From positions 1 to 64,000 of the forward strand of contig NZ_JAUYHK010000019.1 of assembly GCF_030690045.1 (NCBI RefSeq): DNA of 64,000 nucleotides, in the 5' to 3' direction. Position numbers and translations under genes: made by a program. The notes under the pieces were generated by a model. It worked only from the letters and a program-made list of their open reading frames with translations. It had not been told where the DNA came from and searched no databases. Source of the DNA: Thalassospira sp. (lineage in GTDB: Bacteria > Pseudomonadota > Alphaproteobacteria > Rhodospirillales > Thalassospiraceae). Below, in pieces: positions 17,030-25,812 of this stretch. Positions within the stretch are counted from its first letter, which is position 1, and each line of letters starts with the position of its first letter.

Positions 17030-18499
17030 ATGATTTCAGGAACACACGGATCCGTCCGCGATCTTTTTGAATTTACCGATACCGAAAAGGCTCTGGCCCG
17101 CATCCGCGACATTTACGATACGGGTGCCGATGCCGTGCGCGAGGCCTTTGTGCGGTTTGGCAAGGGTCAGCAGACATCGCCTGTGCGCGCCTATTATCCT
17201 TATCTGGGGATCGAGGTTCCGCCGGAAAAACTCCATGTCGAAAGCACGCTTTCCTACGGTGCGCCACGCGATCCGGGGGTATTTGGCACGACCCTGACCC
17301 GGCCCGATATATTTGAACAATATTACCGCGAACAAATCAGCCTTCTGTTGAAAAACCATGATGTGCCGGTGGTGGTTGGCGTCTCGGACCGACCGATTCC
17401 GTTGCCATTCGTTGCCGAAACCGCAACCGACAATATCGGTCCGACCGATATTCGCCAGTTGCAGATGGTGTTCGACATGCCCGATCTGGCGCGCACCGAT
17501 GATGACATCGCCAATGGCGGGCATGATCGCAGTGGTGATATGCCCAAACCGCTGTCGCTGTTTTCCGGCGAACGGGTGGATTATTCGCTGGCGCGGTTGC
17601 GCCATTACACCGCGACAGCACCGGAACATTTCCAGAAATTCGTGCTGTTCACCAATTATCAGCGCTATGTCGATGAATTCATCGAATATGCCAAGGCACA
17701 GCTGGATGATCCCAAAAGCCCCTATATCGCCTTTATTGAACCGGGGCCGTGCATTCATGTGGCGAAAAATGCCCCGAAATCATGGAAGGCCGGTGGCGAA
17801 GCTGTCCGGCAATTGCCGCAGATGCCGTCTTATCATCTGGTGCGCGAAGACGGCCTTGGGCTCACATTGGTCAATATCGGGGTCGGGCCTTCCAATGCCA
17901 AAACCGCAACTGATCATATTGCGGTTCTGCGACCTCATTGCTGGTTGATGCTGGGCCATTGCGCCGGTTTGCGCCGAAGCCAGCTTTTGGGCGATTATGT
18001 GCTTGCCCATGGTTATGTGCGCGATGACCATGTTCTGGATCAGGATTTGCCTCTATGGGTTCCGGTGCCGCCGATTGCCGAAATCCAGGTCGCGCTGGCG
18101 GGGGCGGTGGCAAATGTTACCGGCCTGACCGGCAAGGAAATGAAAGCCCGGATGCGCACAGGCACGGTGGCAACCACCGATAACCGGAACTGGGAATTGC
18201 GATATAGTGAATTGTTTGTCCGCCTCAATCAGGCCCGTGCCATTGCGGTCGATATGGAAAGTGCAACCATCGCTGCCAACGGTTTCCGGTTCCGCGTGCC
18301 GTATGGCACATTGCTGTGCGTGTCGGACAAGCCGGTGCATGGCGAATTGAAACTGCCGGGAATGGCGAATACCTTCTATCGTCAACGCATCGGCCAGCAT
18401 CTTGAAATCGGCCTGCATACGGTCGATACCTTGCGCAATGGTATCAATCAGCTCCATTCCCGCAAATTACGGTCGCTGGACGAACCGGCGTTTCGCTAA
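17030..18499 (+). CDS. amn: AMP nucleosidase
   Basis: Hydrolyses AMP to adenine and ribose 5-phosphate, buffering adenylate pools. The 489-residue length fits the enterobacterial-type enzyme. The N-terminal domain (about 1-180) includes YYPYLGIEVP. The C-terminal nucleoside-phosphorylase-like domain (about 260-489) carries NIGVGPSNAKTATDHIAVLRPHCWLM, GHCAGLR and the catalytic-acid region AIAVDMESATIAANGFRFRVPYGTLLCVSDKP. ATG 17030 has AAAAAGGAG upstream. A terminator follows. Confidence 0.95.
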   Translation: MISGTHGSVRDLFEFTDTEKALARIRDIYDTGADAVREAFVRFGKGQQTSPVRAYYPYLGIEVPPEKLHVESTLSYGAPRDPGVFGTTLTRPDIFEQYYREQISLLLKNHDVPVVVGVSDRPIPLPFVAETATDNIGPTDIRQLQMVFDMPDLARTDDDIANGGHDRSGDMPKPLSLFSGERVDYSLARLRHYTATAPEHFQKFVLFTNYQRYVDEFIEYAKAQLDDPKSPYIAFIEPGPCIHVAKNAPKSWKAGGEAVRQLPQMPSYHLVREDGLGLTLVNIGVGPSNAKTATDHIAVLRPHCWLMLGHCAGLRRSQLLGDYVLAHGYVRDDHVLDQDLPLWVPVPPIAEIQVALAGAVANVTGLTGKEMKARMRTGTVATTDNRNWELRYSELFVRLNQARAIAVDMESATIAANGFRFRVPYGTLLCVSDKPVHGELKLPGMANTFYRQRIGQHLEIGLHTVDTLRNGINQLHSRKLRSLDEPAFR

Positions 18500-18516
18500 A
18501 CCTGTTGGCGTTTCTG

Positions 18517-18556
18517 TGATCCGCTTGCCGTTATGGCAGGCGGATCATTTCTTTTT
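18517..18556 (+). terminator. Rho-independent terminator of amn
   Basis: TGATCCGCTTGCC (18517-18529) / GGCAGGCGGATCA (18535-18547), then TTTCTTTTT. Confidence 0.9.
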
Positions 18557-18560
18557 GGGG

Positions 18561-19982
18561 TCAATTCTGTGATGGATCGGCATCTTGCGGGATGTCGGCG
18601 GGCAGGTTTTCATTTTCAACCCGATCAGGCACCGCAGCCGCAATTCCGGTGACAAAATCCCTGAGGACAAAAGATTCGCGATTGCGGGTCAGACCAAGAC
18701 GGACAATCACCAGGTCCTTTGACGGGATCACCGTCAAGGACTGCCCGTCATGGCCCAGCGCGAAATAGGCATCGTCGGGGATCTGTGGTGTGGCGTCAGC
18801 ACCGGGCAATTGCAACCACCAATGCGCCCCGTAAACGCCATTGGCGGCGGGGGCAGATGTGGTGGCATGGGCAACCCAGCCTTCGGGTAACAGTCGTTGT
18901 CCTTCCCAGATGCCATCTTGCAGGAAAAACTGCCCGATTTTGCCCCATTCCCGCGCGGTGGCGAGCATATAGCTCGACCCGACAAAATAGCCTTCGCTAT
19001 CGGTTTCGATCACCGCCCGGTTCATGCCAAGTGGCCGAAACAGCAATTCATAGGGCAGACGTTGATAGGCGGCGGTGGAGCCTGTCAGATTGCGCATTGC
19101 TGCGGACAGGATATTGGTGGTGCCAGAATTATAGGCCCAGATGGTGCCGGGCGCATGTTCCTGCGGACGGGCTACGGCAAAGGCCGCCGCACTGGGCTGG
19201 GTAAACAGCATCTGCACGACATCGGATAACGGGTTCCAGTAACTTTCATCAAAGGCCAGACCGCCGGTCATCGACAAAAGATTGTCATAAGTGATGGCAT
19301 TGCGCGGATCGGCCGGTTGTCCGCGCCATTCATTGATCAGAACCGGGGTGTCAAGCGAGGGCAGTATGCCTTCATGGCGCATGCGCCCCAACAGAATGTT
19401 AAACACGCTTTTGGTCATCGACCAGCCAGGCAGCGGGGTATTGACGGTAATCCCGTCGTCATAACGTTCGGCAATCACCTTGCCCTGATGCAGGACGACA
19501 ATGGCGCGGCTGCGGCGGCTGGGATGGCTGCCGGGTTCATCCATCGCATCGCTCAGGATGTCATTGAGTTTTTTGCCATCAATGTTTTGTGGCAAGGAGG
19601 CTGTCTGCAACGGCTCTGTCGCAATCTGGCGGATCACCGGCACATTGTTTTGCAGGGCATCGGCCTGTTCCCTGGTGCTGAGCGTACAGCCCAGATGCGG
19701 GCGATAGACGGCAATCCGGGTGCGAAAGCCAAAGGCATGAGCATGTACGCGCTGATGACGCAAATCGACATTGGCGGTAATCAGCGACAAAACCGGATTG
19801 TTATCGGCCAGAACATCTTCGCGCAGGGCGCGTTCTGATGACAGGCGGCTGACGAAAATTGCCGAACACATCATCTTGGCGGTATAGGCGGCCCCGACCG
19901 GTGCCAGCCAGATAAAAAACGCGGAAATAGCCAGCATGCAAAGCAAGATCAATCCGATGAAGATGCCTTTTATCCAGCCCAT
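18561..19982 (-). CDS. Membrane-anchored serine hydrolase, beta-lactamase (class C/AmpC-like) fold
   Basis: N-terminal TM anchor (GIFIGLILLCMLAISAFFIWL) then a periplasmic domain with penicillin-binding motifs: SMTK (SxxK nucleophile, in PGWSMTKSVF), YNSG (YxN) and a C-terminal GHDGQSL region in the place of KTG. Such proteins are esterases, peptidases or unknown hydrolases, and true beta-lactamase activity is not implied. ATG 19982 (MGWIKGI) was chosen because the longer frame adds a basic 19-residue segment before the anchor. 473 residues. Neighbours give no clue to the substrate. Confidence 0.82.
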   Translation of the reverse strand: MGWIKGIFIGLILLCMLAISAFFIWLAPVGAAYTAKMMCSAIFVSRLSSERALREDVLADNNPVLSLITANVDLRHQRVHAHAFGFRTRIAVYRPHLGCTLSTREQADALQNNVPVIRQIATEPLQTASLPQNIDGKKLNDILSDAMDEPGSHPSRRSRAIVVLHQGKVIAERYDDGITVNTPLPGWSMTKSVFNILLGRMRHEGILPSLDTPVLINEWRGQPADPRNAITYDNLLSMTGGLAFDESYWNPLSDVVQMLFTQPSAAAFAVARPQEHAPGTIWAYNSGTTNILSAAMRNLTGSTAAYQRLPYELLFRPLGMNRAVIETDSEGYFVGSSYMLATAREWGKIGQFFLQDGIWEGQRLLPEGWVAHATTSAPAANGVYGAHWWLQLPGADATPQIPDDAYFALGHDGQSLTVIPSKDLVIVRLGLTRNRESFVLRDFVTGIAAAVPDRVENENLPADIPQDADPSQN

Positions 19983-20086
19983 TCGATATCCCTTGCCCCG
20001 CGAAGCGACAAAGGTCGCCCGCTTTGCCAGACAGGTCAAGAGACCGTATGTATAGTTTCATATGCGCGAAGATATGAAAGCAGGAT

Positions 20087-21241
20087 TCACGTGATACGCC
20101 GTTGCCGTATCAGGATCACCGCCATGCCGGTCAGATAAAATCCCGACAGAATAAATGCCGCCCCGCGCCACCCACTGGCATCGGCCATCGCCCCGGTAAC
20201 GGGCGGCAGCAACACCACAAAAATCTCGGCAAATTGTGCCAGCATCCCTTGCAGGGCGGGCATGGATAAATGACGTCCGGCAATACCCGGCAACAAGGCA
20301 AAACAGGTGCCGGCCACCACCCCTTGCGCCAGGTTGAAAAACCCGAGGGTGGCAATAATCCCCATAAGGGAACCGGTCAGAAAAATCGTGGCAATCGATG
20401 CCGCCATCACGATCAACCCGACCATGATCATGGGGCGTCCGGAACGCCCGTGCGCCAGCATTATGCCCGCCCCGATACTGCCCGCAATATTCCCCAGAAT
20501 GGTTGTCACCCCGATGAGGGTGGCGGCAGTTGTCGTGCTGATCGCAAGCCTTTCCACCAGCATGACAGGCATAAAGGTAATGGCGGCCGATGTTGCCCCG
20601 GCAAAAACGCCAAAGGTCAGGGCGACCTGAAGGGCGGCACGCGATGTCAGAACGCCCAGAATGCCCGACATCATCGACCGGTCAAACTGCAAGGACGGAT
20701 TGGGAAACAACAGCAGGCCGGGCAACAGGACAATGACCGGCACACCGGATGCCATCACGGCCACCCGCCAGCCCAGTGTTTCAACAAGACCGGCACTCAG
20801 CCACAATCCCAGCGCAATACCGACCGGCACAAAAGTGCCCCAGATGCTCATGGCGAAGGCAACGATGCGGGCATCACCCAGACGGGTCATCCAACTGGGT
20901 GCAGCCACCACGATCAATAAATAGCCGATACTGGTGATCAGGCGACCGACATAAAGCTGTGCGGTGATATCGGCATTGGAAAACACGATGCTGCCGATTA
21001 TCATCATGCTGCCACCCAGCAGGACCGACTGTTTCAGACCTAGCCGCGATGCCCAGATGCCTGCCGGAATCGCAAACAGTGCCCCGGCAGCCGTGATCAG
21101 GGATGCCACCAGACCGAATTGCGCCTGGTTAAGATCAAAGCCCGCACGTAACGACAGGGCAATCGGCCCCATCAGCCCGACCTGCATCGAGGCCGTCAGG
21201 CCCATGCCATATAATAACAGGATCGCAAAAAAGGGATTCAT
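20087..21241 (-). CDS. MFS transporter
   Basis: About 12 predicted TM segments in 384 residues, in two six-helix halves. The loop 2-3 motif appears as GIWASRLGLKQSVLLG, the usual place for the MFS signature. Helices such as FFAILLLYGMGLTASMQVGL and IAFGLW-type segments with Gly-rich faces resemble drug/cyanate-type MFS proteins, but the substrate cannot be named. ATG 21241 (MNPFFAIL) was preferred. GTG 21259 is an in-frame alternative adding six residues. It lies upstream of the serine hydrolase on the same strand, about 100 bp apart. Confidence 0.85.
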   Translation of the reverse strand: MNPFFAILLLYGMGLTASMQVGLMGPIALSLRAGFDLNQAQFGLVASLITAAGALFAIPAGIWASRLGLKQSVLLGGSMMIIGSIVFSNADITAQLYVGRLITSIGYLLIVVAAPSWMTRLGDARIVAFAMSIWGTFVPVGIALGLWLSAGLVETLGWRVAVMASGVPVIVLLPGLLLFPNPSLQFDRSMMSGILGVLTSRAALQVALTFGVFAGATSAAITFMPVMLVERLAISTTTAATLIGVTTILGNIAGSIGAGIMLAHGRSGRPMIMVGLIVMAASIATIFLTGSLMGIIATLGFFNLAQGVVAGTCFALLPGIAGRHLSMPALQGMLAQFAEIFVVLLPPVTGAMADASGWRGAAFILSGFYLTGMAVILIRQRRIT

Positions 21242-21312
21242 CACAAAGACGCCCGGCACATCAACTGGACGCCGTTTTTAACCGGAAACCCCGCCTTCGT
21301 GCCACGTATGAT

Positions 21313-21900
21313 TTATACGGGCGAGGACACGGGCATAGTGTCATAGCCGGTGGTCAGGCGCACCGCCGTGCCATCGGACAGGAAAAACCGTTCCCACAAA
21401 ATATAACGATCCATGATTGGCATGGGCGGGCCATCGCGACCCGATGTGGCGAAAACAATATGATCGGCCTGATCATCGTGCCAACCCATATCATGCAGGC
21501 TTTTTTCGGCGGCGGCAATTTCAGGGGTGGCAAACCGCCACAGCGATTGCCCCAAAAGATCGTCATCGGGACGTTGCCATTCTTCCTGCCGGGGCAGGGA
21601 AGAACATAACAGGCGATGGCTGCGATCCTCGATCAGATGAACCCGCTGGCGCGACTGGCAGACAAGACGTTTGATCGCCTGATCCAGCCGGAAATTTCGA
21701 TTGCGCGTCATCATGTCCTGCAACAGTTTGTGGTGCAGCGGGGCCGGGTTTTGCTGCCCCTGTTCCCAGCGCGAGACGGTGGCCTGCGTCACGCCCAGAA
21801 TATCGGCAAGGCGATCCTGTTTGATCTCGGATGCGCGGCGCCATTGCCGCAACTGGCGGCCAAATTCGGCATCGGCATCAAGGGGCGGCAGGCGTTCCAT
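21313..21900 (-). CDS. XRE-family transcriptional regulator with C-terminal sensory-like domain
   Basis: 195 residues. The N-terminal helix-turn-helix (residues about 11-60) reads FGRQLRQWRRASEIKQDRLA then DILGVTQATVSRWEQGQQNP, a typical Cro/CI-type fold. The C-terminal half has a PAS-like look (LIEDRSHRLLCSSLPRQ..., SLWRFATPEIAAAE), which could bind a ligand. AAGGAT lies directly before the ATG. It is on the same strand as rsmD (22 nt gap) and upstream of the MFS transporter, which it may control (inference). Confidence 0.78.
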   Translation of the reverse strand: MERLPPLDADAEFGRQLRQWRRASEIKQDRLADILGVTQATVSRWEQGQQNPAPLHHKLLQDMMTRNRNFRLDQAIKRLVCQSRQRVHLIEDRSHRLLCSSLPRQEEWQRPDDDLLGQSLWRFATPEIAAAEKSLHDMGWHDDQADHIVFATSGRDGPPMPIMDRYILWERFFLSDGTAVRLTTGYDTMPVSSPV

Positions 21901-21921
21901 ATCCTTTTCCCGGAAAGGTCA

Positions 21922-22497
21922 TCACACTGTATCGTAAAACCGCATCATTTCAATCTGGCACCGGCCATATTTGCGACTGTCGAGAATTTCCAACCCCGGC
22001 AGGGTGGGGGCCGTGTCCCGCTGGTCGCGTTCGGCCACAATCAGGGTTTCCGCATTGATCCATCCTGCCGCCTTCAGGGCGGCGATGGTGGGCGACAGCA
22101 AATCCTGACCATAGGGGGGGTCCAGAAACACAAGGCTTGCCGGTTGGCTGGCGTGGGGCGGTTTGGTGGCATCGGCCCGACGGGCCTTGGCCTGATCGCC
22201 CAGTTTCAGATCGGCAATATTGCGGCTGATGGTGGCAAGGGCGGCTTCGTCGCGTTCAAAAAATACGGCATGGGTGGCACCACGTGACAAAGCCTCGATC
22301 CCCAGCGCACCGGATCCGGCAAAGGCATCGAGCACCAGCCCGTCATAGACCGGATTGCGCCCGGTATCGTACCAGCGCCCGGCATGGTTCAGAATGTTGA
22401 ACAGCGATTCCCTCACCCGGTCAAGGGTCGGACGAATATCCTTCCCGACCGGAGACGTCAGTACCCGTCCGCGATGGACGCCGCCGACAATACGCAT
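21922..22497 (-). CDS. rsmD: 16S rRNA (guanine(966)-N(2))-methyltransferase
   Basis: SAM-dependent enzyme methylating G966 of 16S rRNA. 191 residues: MRIVGGVHRGRVLTSP at the start, IRPTLDRVRESLFNIL, the SAM loop LDAFAGSGALGIEALSRGA and the catalytic DPPY (VFLDPPYGQD). Length and motif order are exactly those of RsmD. It starts 6 nt after the rluB stop, so it belongs to the amidotransferase-rluB-rsmD unit. Confidence 0.95.
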   Translation of the reverse strand: MRIVGGVHRGRVLTSPVGKDIRPTLDRVRESLFNILNHAGRWYDTGRNPVYDGLVLDAFAGSGALGIEALSRGATHAVFFERDEAALATISRNIADLKLGDQAKARRADATKPPHASQPASLVFLDPPYGQDLLSPTIAALKAAGWINAETLIVAERDQRDTAPTLPGLEILDSRKYGRCQIEMMRFYDTV

Positions 22498-22503
22498 GAC
22501 CGC

Positions 22504-24258
22504 CTAATCCTTTTTGCCGCGAGAAAATCCACCCCGTCCGGCTGCCGGTTTGGCGGCTCCGCCGGACCGGTTGCCCGCCGGGCGATTGCCTTGCGGTTTG
22601 CCGCCTGCGGGTTTGGACGATTCCGGTTTGTTACTTGCGGGTTTATTGCCAGCCGGTTTGCTGCCAAGGGGGCGGTTTCCAGCGGGCTTGCTGCCCAGTG
22701 GTTTGTTACCGAGTGGCTTGTTTCCATCGGGTTTACGCCCATCCGATTTTCGTCCGTCCGGTTTGCTGCCGGGTCGGGCGGGTCGGTTTGAGAAATCCGG
22801 TCGGCTCCGGTTTTCGTCTCGTGTCGACCGGTCAGGTGCATCGCCGCGCCCCTGACGGATGACGCGGTCATTCCGGTCGCCGCGTTCGGGACGTTCGGCC
22901 CGTTCTGCGCCATAGCGGCCCCGGCCTTTGTTGGTCGGGCGCTCGCCGCTGCTTCTGTCCGCATCGCGGTCGTCATTGCCGCGCCACGGTGTGGACCGGA
23001 CGATGCGTTCACCTGATGATACCGGGGCGGTCGGGCGGGTTTTGCCATCCCGGCGGTCGCGCGGGGTACGGTCGTCGCGGCCACCGCGCATATCCTGACT
23101 GTGATACCCTTCGTTGCGGCTGTTGTTGTCGCGATAATCGCGGTTGTCACGATGATTATCGTCTTCCGGGCGATCCCGATCCCGTGCTTCGTCACGGTCG
23201 CGTTGATAGTCGCGTTGTTGCCGGGCTTCACGGGCTTCGCGCGCTTCGGGGCCCCCGCGATTATCCTGCTTGTGTTTGCTTTCGTCGTGCCAGTTTGACG
23301 AACGCGGCAACATCTTGCGTTTCGGCTTGGCGCGGGCGGTGCCGATTTTGGCCCCGGATTGCTTTTCCGATACCTTGCCGGTATCGCCCTTGAAAAACGA
23401 TGACAGTTGTTCCTTCATCACCTTGCCGGTAATTTCATCGACATCGCCCGGTGCCAGATTACCCAGATGGAACGGGCCATAAGACAGCCGCATCAGGCGT
23501 GTGACCGGCCATCCCAGATGTTCCATCACCTTGCGGATTTCGCGGTTTTTGCCTTCGCGCAGCGTGATCGTCATCCAGGCGTTGGAATCTTTTTGCACAT
23601 CGATTTCGGCCTGAATCGATCCATAATGAATGCCGTCAACCGTAATGCCCTTGGCCAGTTCGGCCAGTTTTGATTCGTCAATCCGCCCATGCACCCGCAC
23701 CCGATACCGCCGCGCCCAGCCGGTGGCAGGCAGTTCAAGATACCGCGCCAGTTCGCCGTCATTGGTCAGCAGCAACAAGCCTTCGGAATTCAGGTCAAGC
23801 CGTCCGACCGAAATCACACGGGGCATATAGGGCGGCAAATGTTCAAATACCGTTTCACGGCCCTGTTCGTCGCGATGGCTGGTGACCAATCCGCGTTTTT
23901 TAAACAGACGCCACAAACGCGGCTGTTCTTTTTTCGGCAGGGGTTTGCCATCAATCAGGATGATATCGGCATCGGTGACGGTGGTGGCCGGGCTGTCAAG
24001 CCTGCGGCCATTAAGCCGCACCCGGCCTTCGGAAATCATGCGTTCGGCATCGCGCCGCGAACAGACCCCGGACCGCGCAATGCGTTTGGCAATGCGTTCG
24101 GATTCCAGTTCTTCGGCTTCTGCGTCTTCGTCGATGGCCTCGGGCTCTTCTGCGGCGCTATCAGTATCGGTAAACAGCGCCTCATCGGTTTCCGAGTCGA
24201 AATCGGAATCCGGGGCCGGATCAAGGGCGTCATCGGGGGTTTTGGGGGTGTCGTTCAT
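22504..24258 (-). CDS. rluB: 23S rRNA pseudouridine synthase (RluB family) with long disordered basic tail
   Basis: Residues about 55-110 are an S4 RNA-binding domain (RIAKRIARSGVCSRRDAERM). The pseudouridine synthase domain follows (about 115-290), with the catalytic Asp in GRLDLNSEGLLLLTNDGELA, plus LREGKNREIRKVMEHLG. The remaining roughly 290 residues are low-complexity, rich in Arg, Asp, Asn, Lys, Gly and Pro. They end in a run of about a dozen KPxGN/S pentads, likely a disordered RNA-binding tail. An acidic N-terminal segment (about 1-50) is also disordered. ATG 24258 overlaps the amidotransferase stop (ATGA). RluE/F-type specificity is less likely. Confidence 0.88.
   Translation of the reverse strand: MNDTPKTPDDALDPAPDSDFDSETDEALFTDTDSAAEEPEAIDEDAEAEELESERIAKRIARSGVCSRRDAERMISEGRVRLNGRRLDSPATTVTDADIILIDGKPLPKKEQPRLWRLFKKRGLVTSHRDEQGRETVFEHLPPYMPRVISVGRLDLNSEGLLLLTNDGELARYLELPATGWARRYRVRVHGRIDESKLAELAKGITVDGIHYGSIQAEIDVQKDSNAWMTITLREGKNREIRKVMEHLGWPVTRLMRLSYGPFHLGNLAPGDVDEITGKVMKEQLSSFFKGDTGKVSEKQSGAKIGTARAKPKRKMLPRSSNWHDESKHKQDNRGGPEAREAREARQQRDYQRDRDEARDRDRPEDDNHRDNRDYRDNNSRNEGYHSQDMRGGRDDRTPRDRRDGKTRPTAPVSSGERIVRSTPWRGNDDRDADRSSGERPTNKGRGRYGAERAERPERGDRNDRVIRQGRGDAPDRSTRDENRSRPDFSNRPARPGSKPDGRKSDGRKPDGNKPLGNKPLGSKPAGNRPLGSKPAGNKPASNKPESSKPAGGKPQGNRPAGNRSGGAAKPAAGRGGFSRGKKD
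22565..22770 (-). repeat. 15-bp coding repeats (KPxGN/S pentads) in the rluB tail
   Basis: The minus strand encodes about 12-13 successive pentapeptides such as KPDGN, KPLGN, KPLGS, KPAGN, KPASN. The DNA units are similar but not identical, so this is an older or selected repeat that could vary in length between strains. Confidence 0.75.
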
Positions 24259-24983
24259 TTCGCGGCCTCTGCAATCAGCATATCAAAAATTCTGGAATCC
24301 CCGCTGCTGATATGGAATTCCGGGTGCCACTGCACGCCCAGACAATAACGATAACCGGGGTGTTCGATGCCTTCGATCACACCGTCAGATGCGCGTGAAT
24401 TGATAATCACCCCCGGCCCGACCGTTCCGACCGCCTGATGATGGGCGGAATTGACCGACAAATGCCTGACATCGCCCACAATCCGTGCCAGCAACGTACC
24501 CGGTTCGACACTGACATCATGGCCCGGTTCATTGCGCGGATTGGGCTGTTCATGGGGCAGGCAATCTTCCACGCTATCGGGGATATGCTGGATCAAAGAC
24601 CCGCCCAGAATAACGTTCAACAATTGCTGCCCGCCACAAATACCCAAAACCGGCATGTCGCGTTTCAGCGCGCCTTCGGCCATCGCCCATTCAAACCGGG
24701 TGCGGCGGTCTTTGGTGACGACTGTGCTGTGGCGTTCCTGTGCGCCAAACAATGACGGATCAACATCAAACGCCCCGCCGGTCACCACCAGACCGTCAAT
24801 CAGATCCAGTAAATCAGGCACCAGATCAATTTCGTGGGGCAGGGGCATTGGAATACCGCCTGCGGCGGTAACGGCACCGGCATAATTTTCGCGCAGCGCA
24901 TACCACGGGAATTTGGAATATCCGCCGGGTTGCTCGGAATCAAGGGTAATGCCGATGACCGGCTTTTTGTGTGTTGTGTTCAT
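24255..24983 (-). CDS. Class I glutamine amidotransferase-like (PuuD/peptidase C26) protein
   Basis: 242 residues of the gamma-glutamyl-GABA hydrolase type. The nucleophile elbow is PVLGICGGQQLLNVILGGSL, and the His/Glu pair is GVQWHPEFH. The family removes gamma-glutamyl groups in putrescine catabolism or related pathways. The substrate here is not given by context, since no puu genes are nearby. It overlaps rluB by 4 nt (ATGA), so it is probably the first gene of a unit with rluB and rsmD. It is divergent from tadA. Confidence 0.85.
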   Translation of the reverse strand: MNTTHKKPVIGITLDSEQPGGYSKFPWYALRENYAGAVTAAGGIPMPLPHEIDLVPDLLDLIDGLVVTGGAFDVDPSLFGAQERHSTVVTKDRRTRFEWAMAEGALKRDMPVLGICGGQQLLNVILGGSLIQHIPDSVEDCLPHEQPNPRNEPGHDVSVEPGTLLARIVGDVRHLSVNSAHHQAVGTVGPGVIINSRASDGVIEGIEHPGYRYCLGVQWHPEFHISSGDSRIFDMLIAEAAK

Positions 24984-25137
24984 GGTGGCTGTTTATCCCG
25001 CGGTCGCGCTGCCCGCAACGGCTTAATCTGTGTTATCGTCTGATCGCTTGACCCGACAGGGTCCAGATTGCAATCTTTGTCGGCAAAAGAAAACAGTAAC
25101 CTTGGGCACGCCCAGCCAGACCGGGATGGAATCAGCA

Positions 25138-25590
25138 ATGAGTGCAGACAGTTTCATGGATATGGCACTGGAAGAGGCGCGTGCGGCGGCCCGGCGTGGC
25201 GAGGTGCCGGTGGGGGCTGTTCTGGTCGATTCCGATAGCGGTGAAGTTCTGGCACGGGCTGGAAACCTGACCGAGGAATTGAACGACCCGACGGCGCACG
25301 CCGAAATTCTGGTGATCCGGGCGGCGGCCGGGGCCAAAGGTGAACCGCGTCTGCCCAATTGCGATCTGTATGTGACGCTTGAGCCCTGCCCGATGTGTGC
25401 AGCCGCGATTTCCTTTGCCCGTTTGCGTCGGGTTTATTTCGGGGCCTATGACCCCAAAAGCGGCGGCATCGACCACGGCCCGCGCATTTTTGAAAGCACA
25501 AGCTGCCATCACAGGCCCGATGTTTATGGCGGGATTGGCGAGGTGGAAGCCAGCCGGTTGCTGCGGGAATTTTTCGGGTCTTTACGGTAG
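25138..25590 (+). CDS. tadA: tRNA-specific adenosine deaminase
   Basis: Zinc enzyme deaminating A34 to inosine in tRNA-Arg(ACG). From ATG 25138 (MSADSFMDMALEEARAAARRGE) it is 150 residues, the normal TadA size. The zinc site is THAE-like (PTAHAEILVI, His ligand and catalytic Glu) plus EPCPMCAAAI (two Cys). An in-frame start at 25030 would add 36 residues unlike the family, while GGA lies 7 nt before 25138. It is divergent from the amidotransferase gene. Confidence 0.94.
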   Translation: MSADSFMDMALEEARAAARRGEVPVGAVLVDSDSGEVLARAGNLTEELNDPTAHAEILVIRAAAGAKGEPRLPNCDLYVTLEPCPMCAAAISFARLRRVYFGAYDPKSGGIDHGPRIFESTSCHHRPDVYGGIGEVEASRLLREFFGSLR

Positions 25591-25614
25591 GGCTGGATTC
25601 TTCCTGTGACGGCA

Positions 25615-25640
25615 ATGTCGATAAAAAATAGAATCGACAT
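25615..25640. other. Palindromic site downstream of tadA
   Basis: Perfect 8-bp inverted repeat ATGTCGAT (25615-25622) / ATCGACAT (25633-25640) with a 10-nt A-rich spacer, 20 bp upstream of the EcfG-type -35 element. It could be a weak terminator or an operator. Confidence 0.35.
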
Positions 25641-25659
25641 GGTCGTTTTATCATCCGTC

Positions 25660-25685
25660 GGAACGATAGACTTTAGTTTGCCGTT
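25660..25685 (+). promoter_or_regulatory. EcfG-type promoter upstream of the DASS transporter
   Basis: GGAAC (25660-25664), 17 nt, CGTT (25682-25685), within the known N16/17 spacing. A start site about 7 nt downstream (about 25692) would begin the transcript just before the structured leader. Confidence 0.65.
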
Positions 25686-25705
25686 TTTGCGCCAGATCAT
25701 ATAAC

Positions 25706-25812
25706 GGCTTGATCTTGCAAGGTAAGGTTGCCTTGCGATCACCGCCCATCAGGGCTGGTGGCACTTATAAGATCAAGCCAAGACCAGACAGGACGGCACC
25801 ATGCCCTGTCGG
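25706..25812 (+). ncRNA. Candidate cis-regulatory RNA: three-way junction plus SD-sequestering hairpin
   Basis: P1 is an 11-bp perfect pair GGCTTGATCTT (25706-25716) / AAGATCAAGCC (25769-25779). Inside it P2 is GCAAGG (25717-25722) / CCTTGC (25731-25736), and P3 is CACCGCCC (25740-25747) / GGGC-T-GGTG (25752-25760) with loop ATCA. The P3-P1 joint is GCACTTAT. A further hairpin, CC-A-GACAGG (25784-25792) / CCTGTCGG (25805-25812), takes in the AGG of the Shine-Dalgarno sequence and places ATG 25801 in its loop. This is the architecture of a translational riboswitch. I cannot assign a known class. Confidence 0.55.

Noticed and set aside
16889-17033. A 47-codon frame (MALRHFCKKTDF...) before amn.
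   Set aside because: No Shine-Dalgarno sequence, no recognisable features, and the frame runs over the amn ribosome-binding site.
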